62,474 nt of DNA, from contig JAGXHL010000039.1 of assembly GCA_024636215.1 (NCBI GenBank), positions 1 to 62,474 on the forward strand. The letters are read 5' to 3'. The notes below the pieces were generated by a model. The model had not been told where the DNA came from. It worked only from the letters and a program-made list of their open reading frames with translations, and made no database searches. Position 1 is the stretch's first letter. Each line of letters opens with the position of its first letter. The position numbers were made by a program, and so were the translations under genes. The stretch comes from Deltaproteobacteria bacterium. Its GTDB lineage: Bacteria; Desulfobacterota; Desulfuromonadia; Desulfuromonadales; BM103. Shown in pieces: positions 36,573-44,905 of this stretch.

Positions 36573-37166
36573 ATGCGCATGATACGCAAGCTCTACGATT
36601 GGGTGTTGCATTGGGCTGAAACCCCCTATGGCGGTCCGGCTCTTTTTTTGCTCGCGCTGATCGAATCCTCTGTGTTTCCGATCCCTCCTGATGTTTTGCT
36701 GATTGCTCTGTGTATTGCCTTGCCCAGTCGTGCCTGGCGATTTGCGTTGCTGGCTTCGGCAGGTTCAGTGATTGGCGGCTTGTTGGGCTATGGTATAGGT
36801 TGGGGCGCTTGGCCTCTGGTTAACAGTTTCTTTTTTGACTACATTCCGGGCTTCACGCCGCAGGTCTTTGCCAGGGTGCAGTCCCTGTTTGGGACCTATG
36901 ATTTCTGGGTGGTCTTTACCGCCGGATTTACACCGATCCCCTACAAGGTGATTACCATTGGCTCCGGCGTCTTTCAAATCAACCTGGCGATATTCATGAT
37001 TGCTTCGTTGATCAGCCGCAGTTTACGCTTTTTCCTGGTTGCATGGCTGCTGCAGCGCTTTGGTCCCGGAATCCGCGATTTTATCGATCGCTATTTCAAT
37101 CTGCTCAGTATTGTTTTTCTGATTTTGTTGCTTGGCGGTTTCCTGCTGTTGAAATATGTTTTCTGA
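36573..37166 (+). CDS. YqaA/DedA-like membrane protein
   Basis: 197 residues, four to five membrane helices. The IESSVFPIPPDVLL and FTAGFTPIPYKVITIGSG motifs are those of the VTT/DedA superfamily, YqaA branch, which includes lipid scramblase-like proteins. It is common between pcm and nlpD in this lineage. Confidence 0.88.
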   Translation: MRMIRKLYDWVLHWAETPYGGPALFLLALIESSVFPIPPDVLLIALCIALPSRAWRFALLASAGSVIGGLLGYGIGWGAWPLVNSFFFDYIPGFTPQVFARVQSLFGTYDFWVVFTAGFTPIPYKVITIGSGVFQINLAIFMIASLISRSLRFFLVAWLLQRFGPGIRDFIDRYFNLLSIVFLILLLGGFLLLKYVF

Positions 37167-37228
37167 TGTAAGACACTTAAAGCTTCTGTAAACTTGATAT
37201 CCAAAGAACCCTGGAACCTAAGGTGCTG

Positions 37229-37999
37229 ATGTCTCAAACAGCTTTAAATAGTCTGATCCTGATGATGTGCTGTGTGGTACTGGCCGCCTGCGCTCCGACC
37301 GGTATCTATCATACTGTTCAACCGGGACAGACCCTTTATCGGATTGCGCTTACTTACAAGGTCGAAGAGAAGCGACTTGCCCGCATCAATCACATCAAGG
37401 ACCCAACGCAGCTTAAAGCAAGCCAAAGAATATTCATCCCCGGAGCCACACGAAAACTCACAGTGCCGAGTACTTCCACCACGAACAGAAAATCCACAGC
37501 AAGTTCTTCTCGCCAGACTGCGATAACCTTCAAGCCAGAGTCCGGAACCAAGCCGGTCCAGATCAAGCCCTCTCCCGATAAAACCACCCAAAGCACAACT
37601 GCACCAGTCGCTACGAGCAAGCCTGCTAAGGGCATTTTCGTCTGGCCGGCTCAAGGCAAGGTCCTGAACAAGTTCGGCAAGCAAGGCCAGAAGGTTTTCA
37701 AAGGGATCGAAATAGACCTTAAGGAAGGTTCTGCCGTTACGGCTGCTGCTTCGGGTAAGGTGATCTATAGTGGCAACGCGATACCCGGCTATGGCAATCT
37801 GGTCATTCTTGAACATTCTGAAAATTTTTTCAGTATTTATGGTTATAATCAAAAGAATCTTGTGAAAATGGATGATTTTGTCGGCCAGGGGGAAAAGATA
37901 GCTTTGAGTGGTCTGCCGCCAAACGGACAAAGTGCGCGACTTCATTTTGAAATTCGTAAGGGTAAGGCGGCTGTCAATCCGATTTTGTACTTGCCTTAG
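37229..37999 (+). CDS. nlpD: NlpD-like lipoprotein, LysM plus degenerate LytM
   Basis: Start at the ATG with AAGGTG upstream, 256 residues. Lipobox near LAAC, a LysM domain (YHTVQPGQTLYRIALTYKV), a Ser/Thr linker and a LytM/M23 fold. The first zinc His position reads Phe (VFKGIEID) and the usual Asp is Glu, while LHFEIR remains, so hydrolase activity is probably lost and an amidase-activator role, as for NlpD, is likely. Confidence 0.9.
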   Translation: MSQTALNSLILMMCCVVLAACAPTGIYHTVQPGQTLYRIALTYKVEEKRLARINHIKDPTQLKASQRIFIPGATRKLTVPSTSTTNRKSTASSSRQTAITFKPESGTKPVQIKPSPDKTTQSTTAPVATSKPAKGIFVWPAQGKVLNKFGKQGQKVFKGIEIDLKEGSAVTAAASGKVIYSGNAIPGYGNLVILEHSENFFSIYGYNQKNLVKMDDFVGQGEKIALSGLPPNGQSARLHFEIRKGKAAVNPILYLP

Positions 38000-38023
38000 A
38001 GGGAGTGCTCACTTAGACTCTTT

Positions 38024-38119
38024 GACCGGATATAACTTCGACCGGATATAACTTCAAAGTCCGCTATAGCCATGCCACACTCAAGAGCCACATAACCCAT
38101 GTGTACATAACCCATGTGC
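38024..38119. repeat. Two short tandem duplications in the rpoS leader
   Basis: A 16-bp unit (GACCGGATATAACTTC) is doubled at 38024-38055 and a 15-bp unit (CATAACCCATGTGTA) at 38091-38119, both within the 136-bp region before rpoS. Confidence 0.85.
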
Positions 38120-38135
38120 AAAGAGAGTTCGTGTT

Positions 38136-39116
38136 ATGAATGATGCCTTGCAGGACAGTGAAAAAGTTGAGCTCGAAGACGAAATGCAGAAAACGCCTGT
38201 TGTGACGGATGAAGAACCTGATTCCGCAACTCTGGCTGCTGTTGAACTCGAAGAGAAAGAGAAAGAGTCAACGGAAGACTATGAAGACTTTGCGATGGAT
38301 GCAATCAAGCTCTATCTCAAAGATATTCAGAAAACCAACTTGTTGACAGCTGAAGAGGAGAGGGCGCTGGCCCGTCGCATTGACGAAGGCGACATGGCCG
38401 CTCGCGATCGTATGATCGAGTCGAACCTCAGGCTGGTTGTCAAAATTGCCAAGCGCTACATGAATCGTGGTTTGCCTTTCCTCGATCTGATAGAAGAAGG
38501 CAATCTCGGCCTGATCAAGGCCGTTGAACGCTTCAAGCTCAGCAAGGAATGCCGCTTCTCGACCTACGCAACCTGGTGGATTCGACAGTCCATCGAGCGC
38601 GCCCTGGTCAATCAGAGCCGCACAATTCGTTTGCCTGTCCATGTGTCGGACGATATCAATAAACTGATTAAGATTACCCGTGAACTGGTCCGGGTTTACA
38701 ATCGCGAGCCGCAGATCAAGGAAGTCGCCGAGGCCATGGGGGTCGAGCCTGCCTATGTGCGCCGACTCATGGTTTTGCTCAAGAAGACGTTTTCCATAGA
38801 ACACCCCATGGGTGAAAACAGCGACTACAGCCTGATCGACACGATTGAAGACACCACCGTCGTCAACCCCCTCGAACTCGCCGAGTGGCTCAACAAATAC
38901 CAGCTCATCGCCGAGCTGCTGGCAACCCTCAATGATAATGAGAAAGAGATTATTGCTTTACGTTTCGGTCTGGATGACCGTGACCCGCAAACCCTTGACA
39001 CCATTGGTCGTCAATTCGGTGTAACCCGGGAACGTATCCGACAGATTGAAGCAAAGAGCCTTGAGAAACTAAGGAACCTTCTTGCCGAACGGGACCCGTC
39101 TACCAACGAGGATTGA
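38136..39116 (+). CDS. rpoS: RNA polymerase sigma factor RpoS
   Basis: 326 residues. Acidic N-terminus, region 1.2 ([20 protein letters not shown]), region 2 ([36 protein letters not shown]), region 3 and region 4 ([37 protein letters not shown]). Length and the surE-pcm-nlpD context identify RpoS rather than RpoD. GAGAGTTCGTGTT precedes the ATG. Confidence 0.96.
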   Translation: MNDALQDSEKVELEDEMQKTPVVTDEEPDSATLAAVELEEKEKESTEDYEDFAMDAIKLYLKDIQKTNLLTAEEERALARRIDEGDMAARDRMIESNLRLVVKIAKRYMNRGLPFLDLIEEGNLGLIKAVERFKLSKECRFSTYATWWIRQSIERALVNQSRTIRLPVHVSDDINKLIKITRELVRVYNREPQIKEVAEAMGVEPAYVRRLMVLLKKTFSIEHPMGENSDYSLIDTIEDTTVVNPLELAEWLNKYQLIAELLATLNDNEKEIIALRFGLDDRDPQTLDTIGRQFGVTRERIRQIEAKSLEKLRNLLAERDPSTNED

Positions 39117-39118
39117 GC

Positions 39119-39634
39119 ATGGAAGAACTGAAAAGAATTATCCGCGACATCCCCGACTTTCCCAAGAAGGGCATTATCTTTAAAGATATCACGACTCTGC
39201 TTTCCGATGCGCGCAGCTTTCATCGCATGATCGATCTGATTGCTCATCGCTATGTCGGTCAGAAAATCGACCAGATCGTCGGTGTCGAGGCGCGTGGTTT
39301 TGTTCTGGGATCTGCTTTGGCATACAAGCTTGGTGTGGGTGTCACACTGGTTCGCAAGCCCGGTAAACTACCCTCGAAAGTACGTCAGATCGTATATGAT
39401 CTCGAATATGGAACCGATACGCTCGAGATTCACGAAGATGCATTTGAAAAGGGCGACAAGGTGATTATCGCTGACGATCTGTTGGCGACCGGGGGTACGG
39501 TTTCAGCTGTTGTCAAACTCGTGGAGGAGCTTGGCGCCGAAGTCATAGAGTGTGCATTTATGGCAGAGTTGGACTTTCTGGGAGGTCGAAAACGTCTACC
39601 GGAAGGTAAGGTTTACAGCCTGCTTAATTTTTAG
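39119..39634 (+). CDS. apt: Adenine phosphoribosyltransferase
   Basis: 171 residues, typical. PRPP motif [13 protein letters not shown], and [15 protein letters not shown]. The ATG is two bases after the rpoS stop with ACGAGGAT upstream, so it is co-transcribed with rpoS. Salvages adenine to AMP. Confidence 0.97.
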   Translation: MEELKRIIRDIPDFPKKGIIFKDITTLLSDARSFHRMIDLIAHRYVGQKIDQIVGVEARGFVLGSALAYKLGVGVTLVRKPGKLPSKVRQIVYDLEYGTDTLEIHEDAFEKGDKVIIADDLLATGGTVSAVVKLVEELGAEVIECAFMAELDFLGGRKRLPEGKVYSLLNF

Positions 39635-39675
39635 CTGTCTCATCGCTCAGCACTCAACACGCAGCACTTTTTCCT

Positions 39676-39752
39676 GGCTCCGTAGCTCAGATGGATAGAG
39701 CAACCGCCTCCTAAGCGGTAGGTCTTGGGTTCGAATCCCGACGGGGCCGCCA
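39676..39752 (+). tRNA. tRNA-Arg (anticodon CCT)
   Basis: Acceptor GGCTCCG/CGGGGCC, D arm GCTC/GAGC, anticodon stem ACCGC/GCGGT with loop CTCCTAA, T arm, CCA encoded. Reads AGG. Confidence 0.95.
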
Positions 39753-39758
39753 CAATTA

Positions 39759-39799
39759 AAACAGCCATCCGGAACGCGTTTCCGGGTGGCTGTTTTTTT
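39759..39799 (+). terminator. Terminator after tRNA-Arg
   Basis: Long stem AACAGCCATCCGGAA / TTCCGGGTGGCTGTT followed by seven T. Confidence 0.9.
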
Positions 39800-39887
39800 G
39801 CCTCCTGATAACGCGTGCGCTTGTGTCATGCCTGCCATGCGATAAAATAACAGAGCAACTTTAAAGATGTTAAGAGGAGATTATTGA

Positions 39888-40289
39888 ATGAAAGGTCTTT
39901 TGATCAGATGGTTTATTCTGACCTTTGCCATCATGACAGCCGCCTATTTGTTCCCCGGCATTCATGTCAGCGGTTTTGGCTCCGCGTTCTTCGCGGCGAT
40001 GGTGTTGGGAATTCTCAATGCGTTTTTCCGGCCGATCCTGTTTATCCTGACCCTGCCGATCAATGTCCTGACCCTGGGTCTGTTCACGTTTGTCATTAAT
40101 GCTGTGTTGCTACTGATGACCTCGGGAGTGATCGGCGGTCTTATGGTGGATGGCTTCGGGTCAGCTTTGTTTGGTTCGCTGGTCATCAGCCTGGTCAGCT
40201 TGCTGCTCAGTTCGTTCATCAGCGACCGTGGCAGAGTCGAATCACTCGATATTGAACTGCGAAGACGGCGCGGCGACCATTGGGAGTAA
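39888..40289 (+). CDS. Phage holin family 4 / YvlD-like membrane protein
   Basis: 133 residues, four hydrophobic helices, with NAFFRPILFILTLPINVLTLGL, the hallmark of the phage_holin_4_2/YvlD family. Despite the name these are chromosomal proteins of unknown role. TAAGAGGAGATT precedes the ATG. Confidence 0.9.
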   Translation: MKGLLIRWFILTFAIMTAAYLFPGIHVSGFGSAFFAAMVLGILNAFFRPILFILTLPINVLTLGLFTFVINAVLLLMTSGVIGGLMVDGFGSALFGSLVISLVSLLLSSFISDRGRVESLDIELRRRRGDHWE

Positions 40290-40291
40290 TG

Positions 40292-40627
40292 ATGAGTTCT
40301 TTAGCTGACAAAAGCTGTGAAGTCTGCAGGTCCGGTGCCCCAATGGCAACCCGGCAGGAGCGCGAGGACTATTTGGCGCAACTCGATGGCTGGCAGATCA
40401 TGGATGTGGACGGCATCAATCATTTACAAAAAGTCTACCGGTTTAAAAACTTTACACAGGCCCTGGATTTCACCAACCGGGTCGGGGCCATTGCCGAAGC
40501 AGAAAATCATCATCCGGCCATATTGACAGAGTGGGGCAAGGTAACCGTAACCTGGTGGACTCACAAGATCTCCGGGTTGCATTCCAATGACTTTATCATG
40601 GCGGCCAAGACCGATGACCTGCTCTGA
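40292..40627 (+). CDS. phhB: 4a-hydroxytetrahydrobiopterin dehydratase
   Basis: 111 residues from the second of two adjacent ATGs, better spaced to GGGAG. YRFKNFTQALDFTNRVGAIA and AENHHPAILTEW are the pterin-carbinolamine dehydratase signature with catalytic His pair. It normally recycles pterin cofactor. It overlaps the next gene by 14 bp. Confidence 0.93.
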   Translation: MSSLADKSCEVCRSGAPMATRQEREDYLAQLDGWQIMDVDGINHLQKVYRFKNFTQALDFTNRVGAIAEAENHHPAILTEWGKVTVTWWTHKISGLHSNDFIMAAKTDDLL

Positions 40628-41105
40628 CAAGCGATTTCTCAGAATCCTCGTGCTTTTATTTTCCATCGTCACTCTTTGGTTGACACCCTTAGCCGCAGCT
40701 GAAAAACCACTGGCATGCAAACCGACCGCAGAAGATGAAATGGGCCCATTCTACAAACCTGGTGCCCCCTACCGTCACAGCGTCGGTACTGGTTACCTGT
40801 TGTTTGGAACAGTCAAGTCAGCAGTCGATTGTAGTCCTATTCCTGCGGCCATGATCGAACTCTGGATGACCGGACCGGGAGGGCATTACGGCGATGAATG
40901 GTGGGCGACTCTTTTCAGCGCTAAAAACGGCACTTACTATTTTACCAGCCATGCTGCGACCGATTTCGGCAGTCGCCGTCCACATATACACATCAGAGCT
41001 ACGGCCGAAGGTTTTAAGCCGCTGGTAACCCAGCATTATCCTGTTAGGGGTGCAGGGGAAGGGTTGTTTGACCTGGTGCTGACTCCTCTGATAGCACTTG
41101 AATAG
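40614..41105 (+). CDS. Secreted intradiol-dioxygenase-like protein
   Basis: 163 residues with a signal peptide (about 1-29, ending PLAAA). The transthyretin-like core of intradiol dioxygenases is present: GPFYKPGAPYR, VDCSPIPAAMIELW, GHYGDEWW, RRPHIHI. The two His ligands and one candidate Tyr are visible, but the second Tyr, normally just before RPxHIH, appears as Phe. Activity is therefore doubtful; a periplasmic binding or modified role is possible. Confidence 0.7.
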   Translation: MTCSDKRFLRILVLLFSIVTLWLTPLAAAEKPLACKPTAEDEMGPFYKPGAPYRHSVGTGYLLFGTVKSAVDCSPIPAAMIELWMTGPGGHYGDEWWATLFSAKNGTYYFTSHAATDFGSRRPHIHIRATAEGFKPLVTQHYPVRGAGEGLFDLVLTPLIALE

Positions 41106-41289
41106 TCACGATAAAAGACTTCAGTCTCCCCTGCACCGACCCACCATGGTTTATCAACTCACTAATAACCCCCTCTGCGCTGGTGAATTTGTTCTCATGT
41201 ATTAAACTGTCTGATGGAAGGCTTCAGCTCTAATTGAAATTCGCGACACAACTGGTGTGTCCCTAAAACCAACGAAAGGAGAGTGAACC

Positions 41290-41904
41290 ATGATCAGATT
41301 GATGTCATTGGGTTTTGTTTTGCTGACCCTGGTGTTGTTCGGCTGTGGGCAGTCCGAGGAACCGAAGAGTCAACAACAGGCTAATGAGACGGTCTCTGAG
41401 AATGTGGCTGAGACAGTCAAAGATGCTGCCGGGGAAGTAAAGGAATCGGCTGAATCGGTCGCTGAAAAAGCTGAAGATGTTGAGAATCAGGCGGAGCCTG
41501 CGATCAAAGATGCCGTTCAGGACACCAAGGATATGGCGGCAGCTACGGCGGATAAGACCGAGGAGATGGCGAGCCAGGCTGCCGAAGGGACCAAGCAGGT
41601 GATGGCCGATACCAAAGATGCCGCCACTGAAGCCGCTGTGGCAACCACTATGGCCGCTGAAAAAGCCGTTGATTCAGCGCAACAGGCGGTTTCACCCGAG
41701 ACTATCGTGCTTGAAGCCAGCTACGGTAACGTCACCTTCCCGCACGCGATGCATCAAGGCAGTTACGCCTGTGCAACCTGCCACGGCGAAGGCACACCCG
41801 GCTTGTTTGGCCTGGACAAGGATAAAGCCCATGCTCTCTGCAAAGACTGCCACAAAGATGAAGGGGCAGGGCCTACTTCATGCAAGGACTGTCACAAGAA
41901 ATAA
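41290..41904 (+). CDS. Lipoprotein with helical repeat region and triheme c7-type domain
   Basis: 204 residues. Lipobox FGCG near residue 19. Residues 25-140 are a long charged amphipathic helix rich in Ala/Glu/Lys/Asp (AETVKDAAGEVKESAESVA style) like LEA or apolipoprotein repeats. The last 60 residues are a c7/class III cytochrome domain with three CxxCH sites (CATCH, CKDCH, CKDCH) and extra His (FPHAMHQG, KAHAL). It likely extends an electron-transfer head from the outer membrane. AAAGGAGAG precedes the ATG. Confidence 0.9.
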   Translation: MIRLMSLGFVLLTLVLFGCGQSEEPKSQQQANETVSENVAETVKDAAGEVKESAESVAEKAEDVENQAEPAIKDAVQDTKDMAAATADKTEEMASQAAEGTKQVMADTKDAATEAAVATTMAAEKAVDSAQQAVSPETIVLEASYGNVTFPHAMHQGSYACATCHGEGTPGLFGLDKDKAHALCKDCHKDEGAGPTSCKDCHKK

Positions 41905-41979
41905 TTCCTGGACAGATCAGGACGCGGCATGACTTTATCTGCCCATCACAGGCAGTTATCAACTGAATGTGTTGATCTC

Positions 41980-42005
41980 AGGGTCTGGCTCTCGTGCCAG
42001 ACCCT
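41980..42005 (+). terminator. Stem-loop after the cytochrome gene
   Basis: AGGGTCTGGC pairs with GCCAGACCCT around six bases. There is no strong T run, so terminator strength is uncertain. The rest of 42006-42179 holds nothing recognisable. Confidence 0.5.
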
Positions 42006-42179
42006 GTCTTGCGCTGCAGGCCGACCTTAAGGTTTTCACCTGCTATGCAACAGGCCTGTGTGCATTTCTTGTGGAAGGTGTAGACCTGATCCTGCACCTT
42101 ACACATGCCTGTTCCCCGTAGATGTCCCGCACCTCCTGGCCCTATCTGATTGCTTGCACTTAATCCAATCGGATGGTAT

Positions 42180-42206
42180 CTTATGCGTATAGATTATGCG
42201 CATAAG
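42180..42206 (+). promoter_or_regulatory. Operator of the ccdAB module
   Basis: CTTATGCG and CGCATAAG form an inverted repeat 11 bases apart, with an inner TTATGCGCATAA palindrome, just before the ccdA ribosome site. Autorepression by the antitoxin/toxin complex is the family norm. Confidence 0.65.
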
Positions 42207-42215
42207 GAGGGCACA

Positions 42216-42467
42216 ATGAAGACACAGAATGTTTATGATAAAGAGGCTCCGAAGAAACCGGTCAATCTGACCGTAAATGCTGACCTTCTACGGATTGCCA
42301 AGAGTGCGGGGCTTAATCTATCCCAAACCTTTGAAGAGGCTGTTTTGGCAAAGGTGCGCACCAGCATGGAAGAGCAGTGGCTTGTGGAGAACAAGCAAGC
42401 TTTTGAAGCTTACAATGAACGCATCGAAAGGAATGGCGTATTCGGTTCCGGTAAAAGGAGATTTTAA
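42216..42467 (+). CDS. ccdA: CcdA-type antitoxin
   Basis: 83 residues from the ATG after AAGGAGGG. RHH N-terminus (KPVNLTVNADLLRIAKSAGLN) and a C-terminal arm with WLVENKQAFEAYNERIERNG, the CcdB-binding pattern. Stop and toxin start overlap as TAATG. Confidence 0.93.
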   Translation: MKTQNVYDKEAPKKPVNLTVNADLLRIAKSAGLNLSQTFEEAVLAKVRTSMEEQWLVENKQAFEAYNERIERNGVFGSGKRRF

Positions 42468-42781
42468 TGGCTCAGTTTGATGTTTACGAGAATCAAGAGC
42501 CCGAATCAAAGGGTGCAATCCCCTTTCTGCTGGACGTTCAGCATGACCTTCATGACGGCCTGGCCACTCGTCTAGTGGTTCCTCTTATCCTGGTTTTTTC
42601 TGCACAACAAGTCGCCAGGAAACTTTGTCCGCGATTTGACATCAAAGGACAAGCTGTTGCTATGTCCACACCTGAGGTGGCGGGTTATCCAATTAAAGAC
42701 CTGCGCAATAAAGTGACGTCTCTTGGCGATGCTCGCAGAGAGATTCTCGACGCTATTGATTTCCTTTTGAATGGATTTTAA
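42467..42781 (+). CDS. ccdB: CcdB-type gyrase toxin
   Basis: 104 residues. MAQFDVYENQ at the N-terminus, PLILVF core, and the C-terminal ILDAIDFLLNGF; CcdB ends WGF/NGF-like and uses that tail on GyrA. Complete length, so it is probably active and held by CcdA. Confidence 0.93.
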   Translation: MAQFDVYENQEPESKGAIPFLLDVQHDLHDGLATRLVVPLILVFSAQQVARKLCPRFDIKGQAVAMSTPEVAGYPIKDLRNKVTSLGDARREILDAIDFLLNGF

Positions 42782-42878
42782 TACATTAAAAAATCCCCCA
42801 GATTTGCTGGAGGCCGTAATGGCAGCTGTCCAGTTTCTGTAGCATGTAAGCGTAAAAAAAAGAGCAAAGGCAACAGGC

Positions 42879-42957
42879 GCGGCCAAAGCGAAAAGCCAGA
42901 AGTTTGAGAAAAGATTTCAGCTCGTTTGAAACAGGGGAATTATTGTCAGACAGCTTA
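42879..42957 (-). repeat. Decayed, shortened copy of the 169-bp repeat
   Basis: GGCCAAAGCGAAAAG and GTTTGAGAAAAGATTTCAGCTC match one arm of the 169-bp element, and TGTCAGACAGCTTA matches one end. The middle is missing. The end overlaps the TAA stop of the ABC permease gene, read on the minus strand. Confidence 0.65.
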
Positions 42958-44187
42958 GGCCTCACGCAGAGCCAACGCCGGGCTGATTGATGATGCTCGC
43001 ATTGCGGGGTGCAAACCAAATATTATTCCCGTTAAGGTTGCGGAGAACGGGCCCATCAGCAGGCCAACCAGAGAAAATGCGATCGGCCAGCCCGCGTAAG
43101 ACTGTACGATCAGAGAGATAAAAACCCCGCCGATGACACCCCATAAGCCGCTGAGTAGGGTTAACTGCACCGATTGCCACAGATAAAGATTGACAATTCT
43201 CTGTTTCGTTGCACCAACAGCCATTCGCAGCCCAATTTCGCGGGTCTGCTCTGAAATATTGGCTAACATGACATTCATCACACCGATACCGCCGACGAGT
43301 AACGACAACCCGGCAATAACGCCCATCACCACGGAAAAAGTTCTTTGCGTTTCCCTCACTTCAACGAGTAAATTTAATGGTGCAACCACCAAATAATCTT
43401 TGACGCCGCGATGTCTCTGCTTCAGAAGATCATTTAACTGACTTGCTGTGTTCAAAATTGCCGCTTCTTCTGTTGTTGAAAGCGCAACGACAATACCGTC
43501 CAGACGATCCCTTCCTGCGCGTGTAGATGAAATATTCGTAAACGGTACAACGGCAAGGTTATCGTAGTCCAAGGCAGAGAGTCCTGTCCCTTCCGTCAGT
43601 AGCCGGCCTTTTGGAATAAAGACCCCCACAACGCTGCACAGGGTGTTATCTATCCGTACCAGACTACCAACTTGGGCGCGAATTGTTCTGGCCAGACTCC
43701 CCCCCAGGAGACAAATTTGTTGCTGCCTTTTGAGGTCTTCGGCAAACAGCGGGCGACCACTTGCCAGTGCGACTCCTTCGGCCCCAGTCCATTCGGGGGT
43801 CACTGCGAGCAAAGTCGCCGAACTGGATGCCTTGAAACTGATCCTGGCCTCGTCTTTTTTCAGGTATCCACCAACATCTCCCTCGGAACCAACCAGCAGC
43901 TTTATTTGCTCTAAATCTTGCAAAGAAAGGCCCTTAGAAAGATTAGCCTCTTTGCGAGTCTGAAGCGTTTCGACAGCTTCAACCCGCAGGGTGTTAACAC
44001 CGAGTGATTCGATTTTGCTAAGCGCATTCTGCTTCGCACCTTCGCCGATCGATAACATAGCCACTAGTGCTGAGACTCCAATACCGATGCCCATACCGCT
44101 AAGTAAAAAACGGAACGGTCGGCGGCGAAGACCTTCGAGGGAATCTCTGAAATCGAGCAAAAATGGTTTAAGCATTAAAAGCGGCAT
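42955..44187 (-). CDS. MacB-type ABC transporter permease
   Basis: 410 residues. One N-terminal helix (about 25-45), a large periplasmic MacB_PCD domain, then three helices near the C-terminus (GLSLLVGGIGVMNVMLANIS, TREIGLRMAVGATKQRIVN). Without a fused ATPase; that subunit is encoded next to it. Mechanotransmission-type exporters of this class work with a periplasmic adaptor and TolC, both encoded upstream. Confidence 0.92.
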   Translation of the reverse strand: MPLLMLKPFLLDFRDSLEGLRRRPFRFLLSGMGIGIGVSALVAMLSIGEGAKQNALSKIESLGVNTLRVEAVETLQTRKEANLSKGLSLQDLEQIKLLVGSEGDVGGYLKKDEARISFKASSSATLLAVTPEWTGAEGVALASGRPLFAEDLKRQQQICLLGGSLARTIRAQVGSLVRIDNTLCSVVGVFIPKGRLLTEGTGLSALDYDNLAVVPFTNISSTRAGRDRLDGIVVALSTTEEAAILNTASQLNDLLKQRHRGVKDYLVVAPLNLLVEVRETQRTFSVVMGVIAGLSLLVGGIGVMNVMLANISEQTREIGLRMAVGATKQRIVNLYLWQSVQLTLLSGLWGVIGGVFISLIVQSYAGWPIAFSLVGLLMGPFSATLTGIIFGLHPAMRASSISPALALREA

Positions 44188-44905
44188 AAACTACAGCCTT
44201 AACATCGTGTTCAAATTTGTCCAGGTTGATAATTCTGGAACCATAAGTCATTGCTTGTTCATCATGCGTGACCATAACCACCGTTCTCTGCATGGCGATC
44301 TGATCCTGCAAGAGCTCAAGTAACTTTCGAGAGTTCTCAGCATCCAGACTCCCGGTCGGTTCATCGGCAAAAACCACTTCAGGGTCACATAACAGTGCCC
44401 TGGCAAAAGCGACCCTTTGCAGTTCACCTCCGGAGAGTGTGTTCGGAAAACGTTCAGCCAGAGGACTCAGGCCGACATACTCCAAAAGCTGGCGGGCTCT
44501 CTCTTCAACGTCCTTGGGCTGCAAAGTTTCGCTGTATCGCGCTGGTAGTGAAACGTTTTCCACAACAGTCCGATCATACAAAGCATGGGGGGACTGGAAG
44601 ATGAAGCCAAAGTGCCGGTTGCGGACTCCGGCCAACTTTTTTTCAGTGAGCATGTGCAAAGGTTCTCCCTGGAAACAAACCGTCCCGCCGGATGGGCGGT
44701 CCATACCGCTCAATAAAGACAGTAAGGTCGACTTGCCCGATCCGGATGGCCCGCGAACCACGACAAACTCACCACGCTGCACTTGCAAAGAGGTCGCAGC
44801 GAGAGCTCTTACCGTGGATGTCCCGGCATTAAAATCCCGGAAGACTTCCCGGGCCTCCAATATCACTTCCGTCGGCACCGTGTCAGCTCCCGTTGAGCAG
44901 CACAT
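44168..44905 (-). CDS. ABC transporter ATP-binding protein (LolD/MacB type)
   Basis: 245 residues from the ATG with GGAGGGTGACC upstream. Walker A GPSGSGKSTLL, signature LSGGELQRVAFARAL, Walker B VVFADEPTGSLD, H-loop VMVTHD. It overlaps the adaptor gene by 23 bp and the permease gene by 20 bp, so the three form one transporter operon. Confidence 0.94.
   Translation of the reverse strand: MCCSTGADTVPTEVILEAREVFRDFNAGTSTVRALAATSLQVQRGEFVVVRGPSGSGKSTLLSLLSGMDRPSGGTVCFQGEPLHMLTEKKLAGVRNRHFGFIFQSPHALYDRTVVENVSLPARYSETLQPKDVEERARQLLEYVGLSPLAERFPNTLSGGELQRVAFARALLCDPEVVFADEPTGSLDAENSRKLLELLQDQIAMQRTVVMVTHDEQAMTYGSRIINLDKFEHDVKAVVYAAFNA

Noticed and set aside
39647..39838. Minus-strand frame over tRNA-Arg (GVRTQDLPLRRRLLYP type).
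   Set aside because: It is the well-known false translation of the antisense strand of a tRNA gene.
39888..40289. Holin-family gene as evidence of a prophage.
   Set aside because: The YvlD/phage_holin_4_2 family is chromosomal and no phage structural, lysis or integrase genes are nearby.
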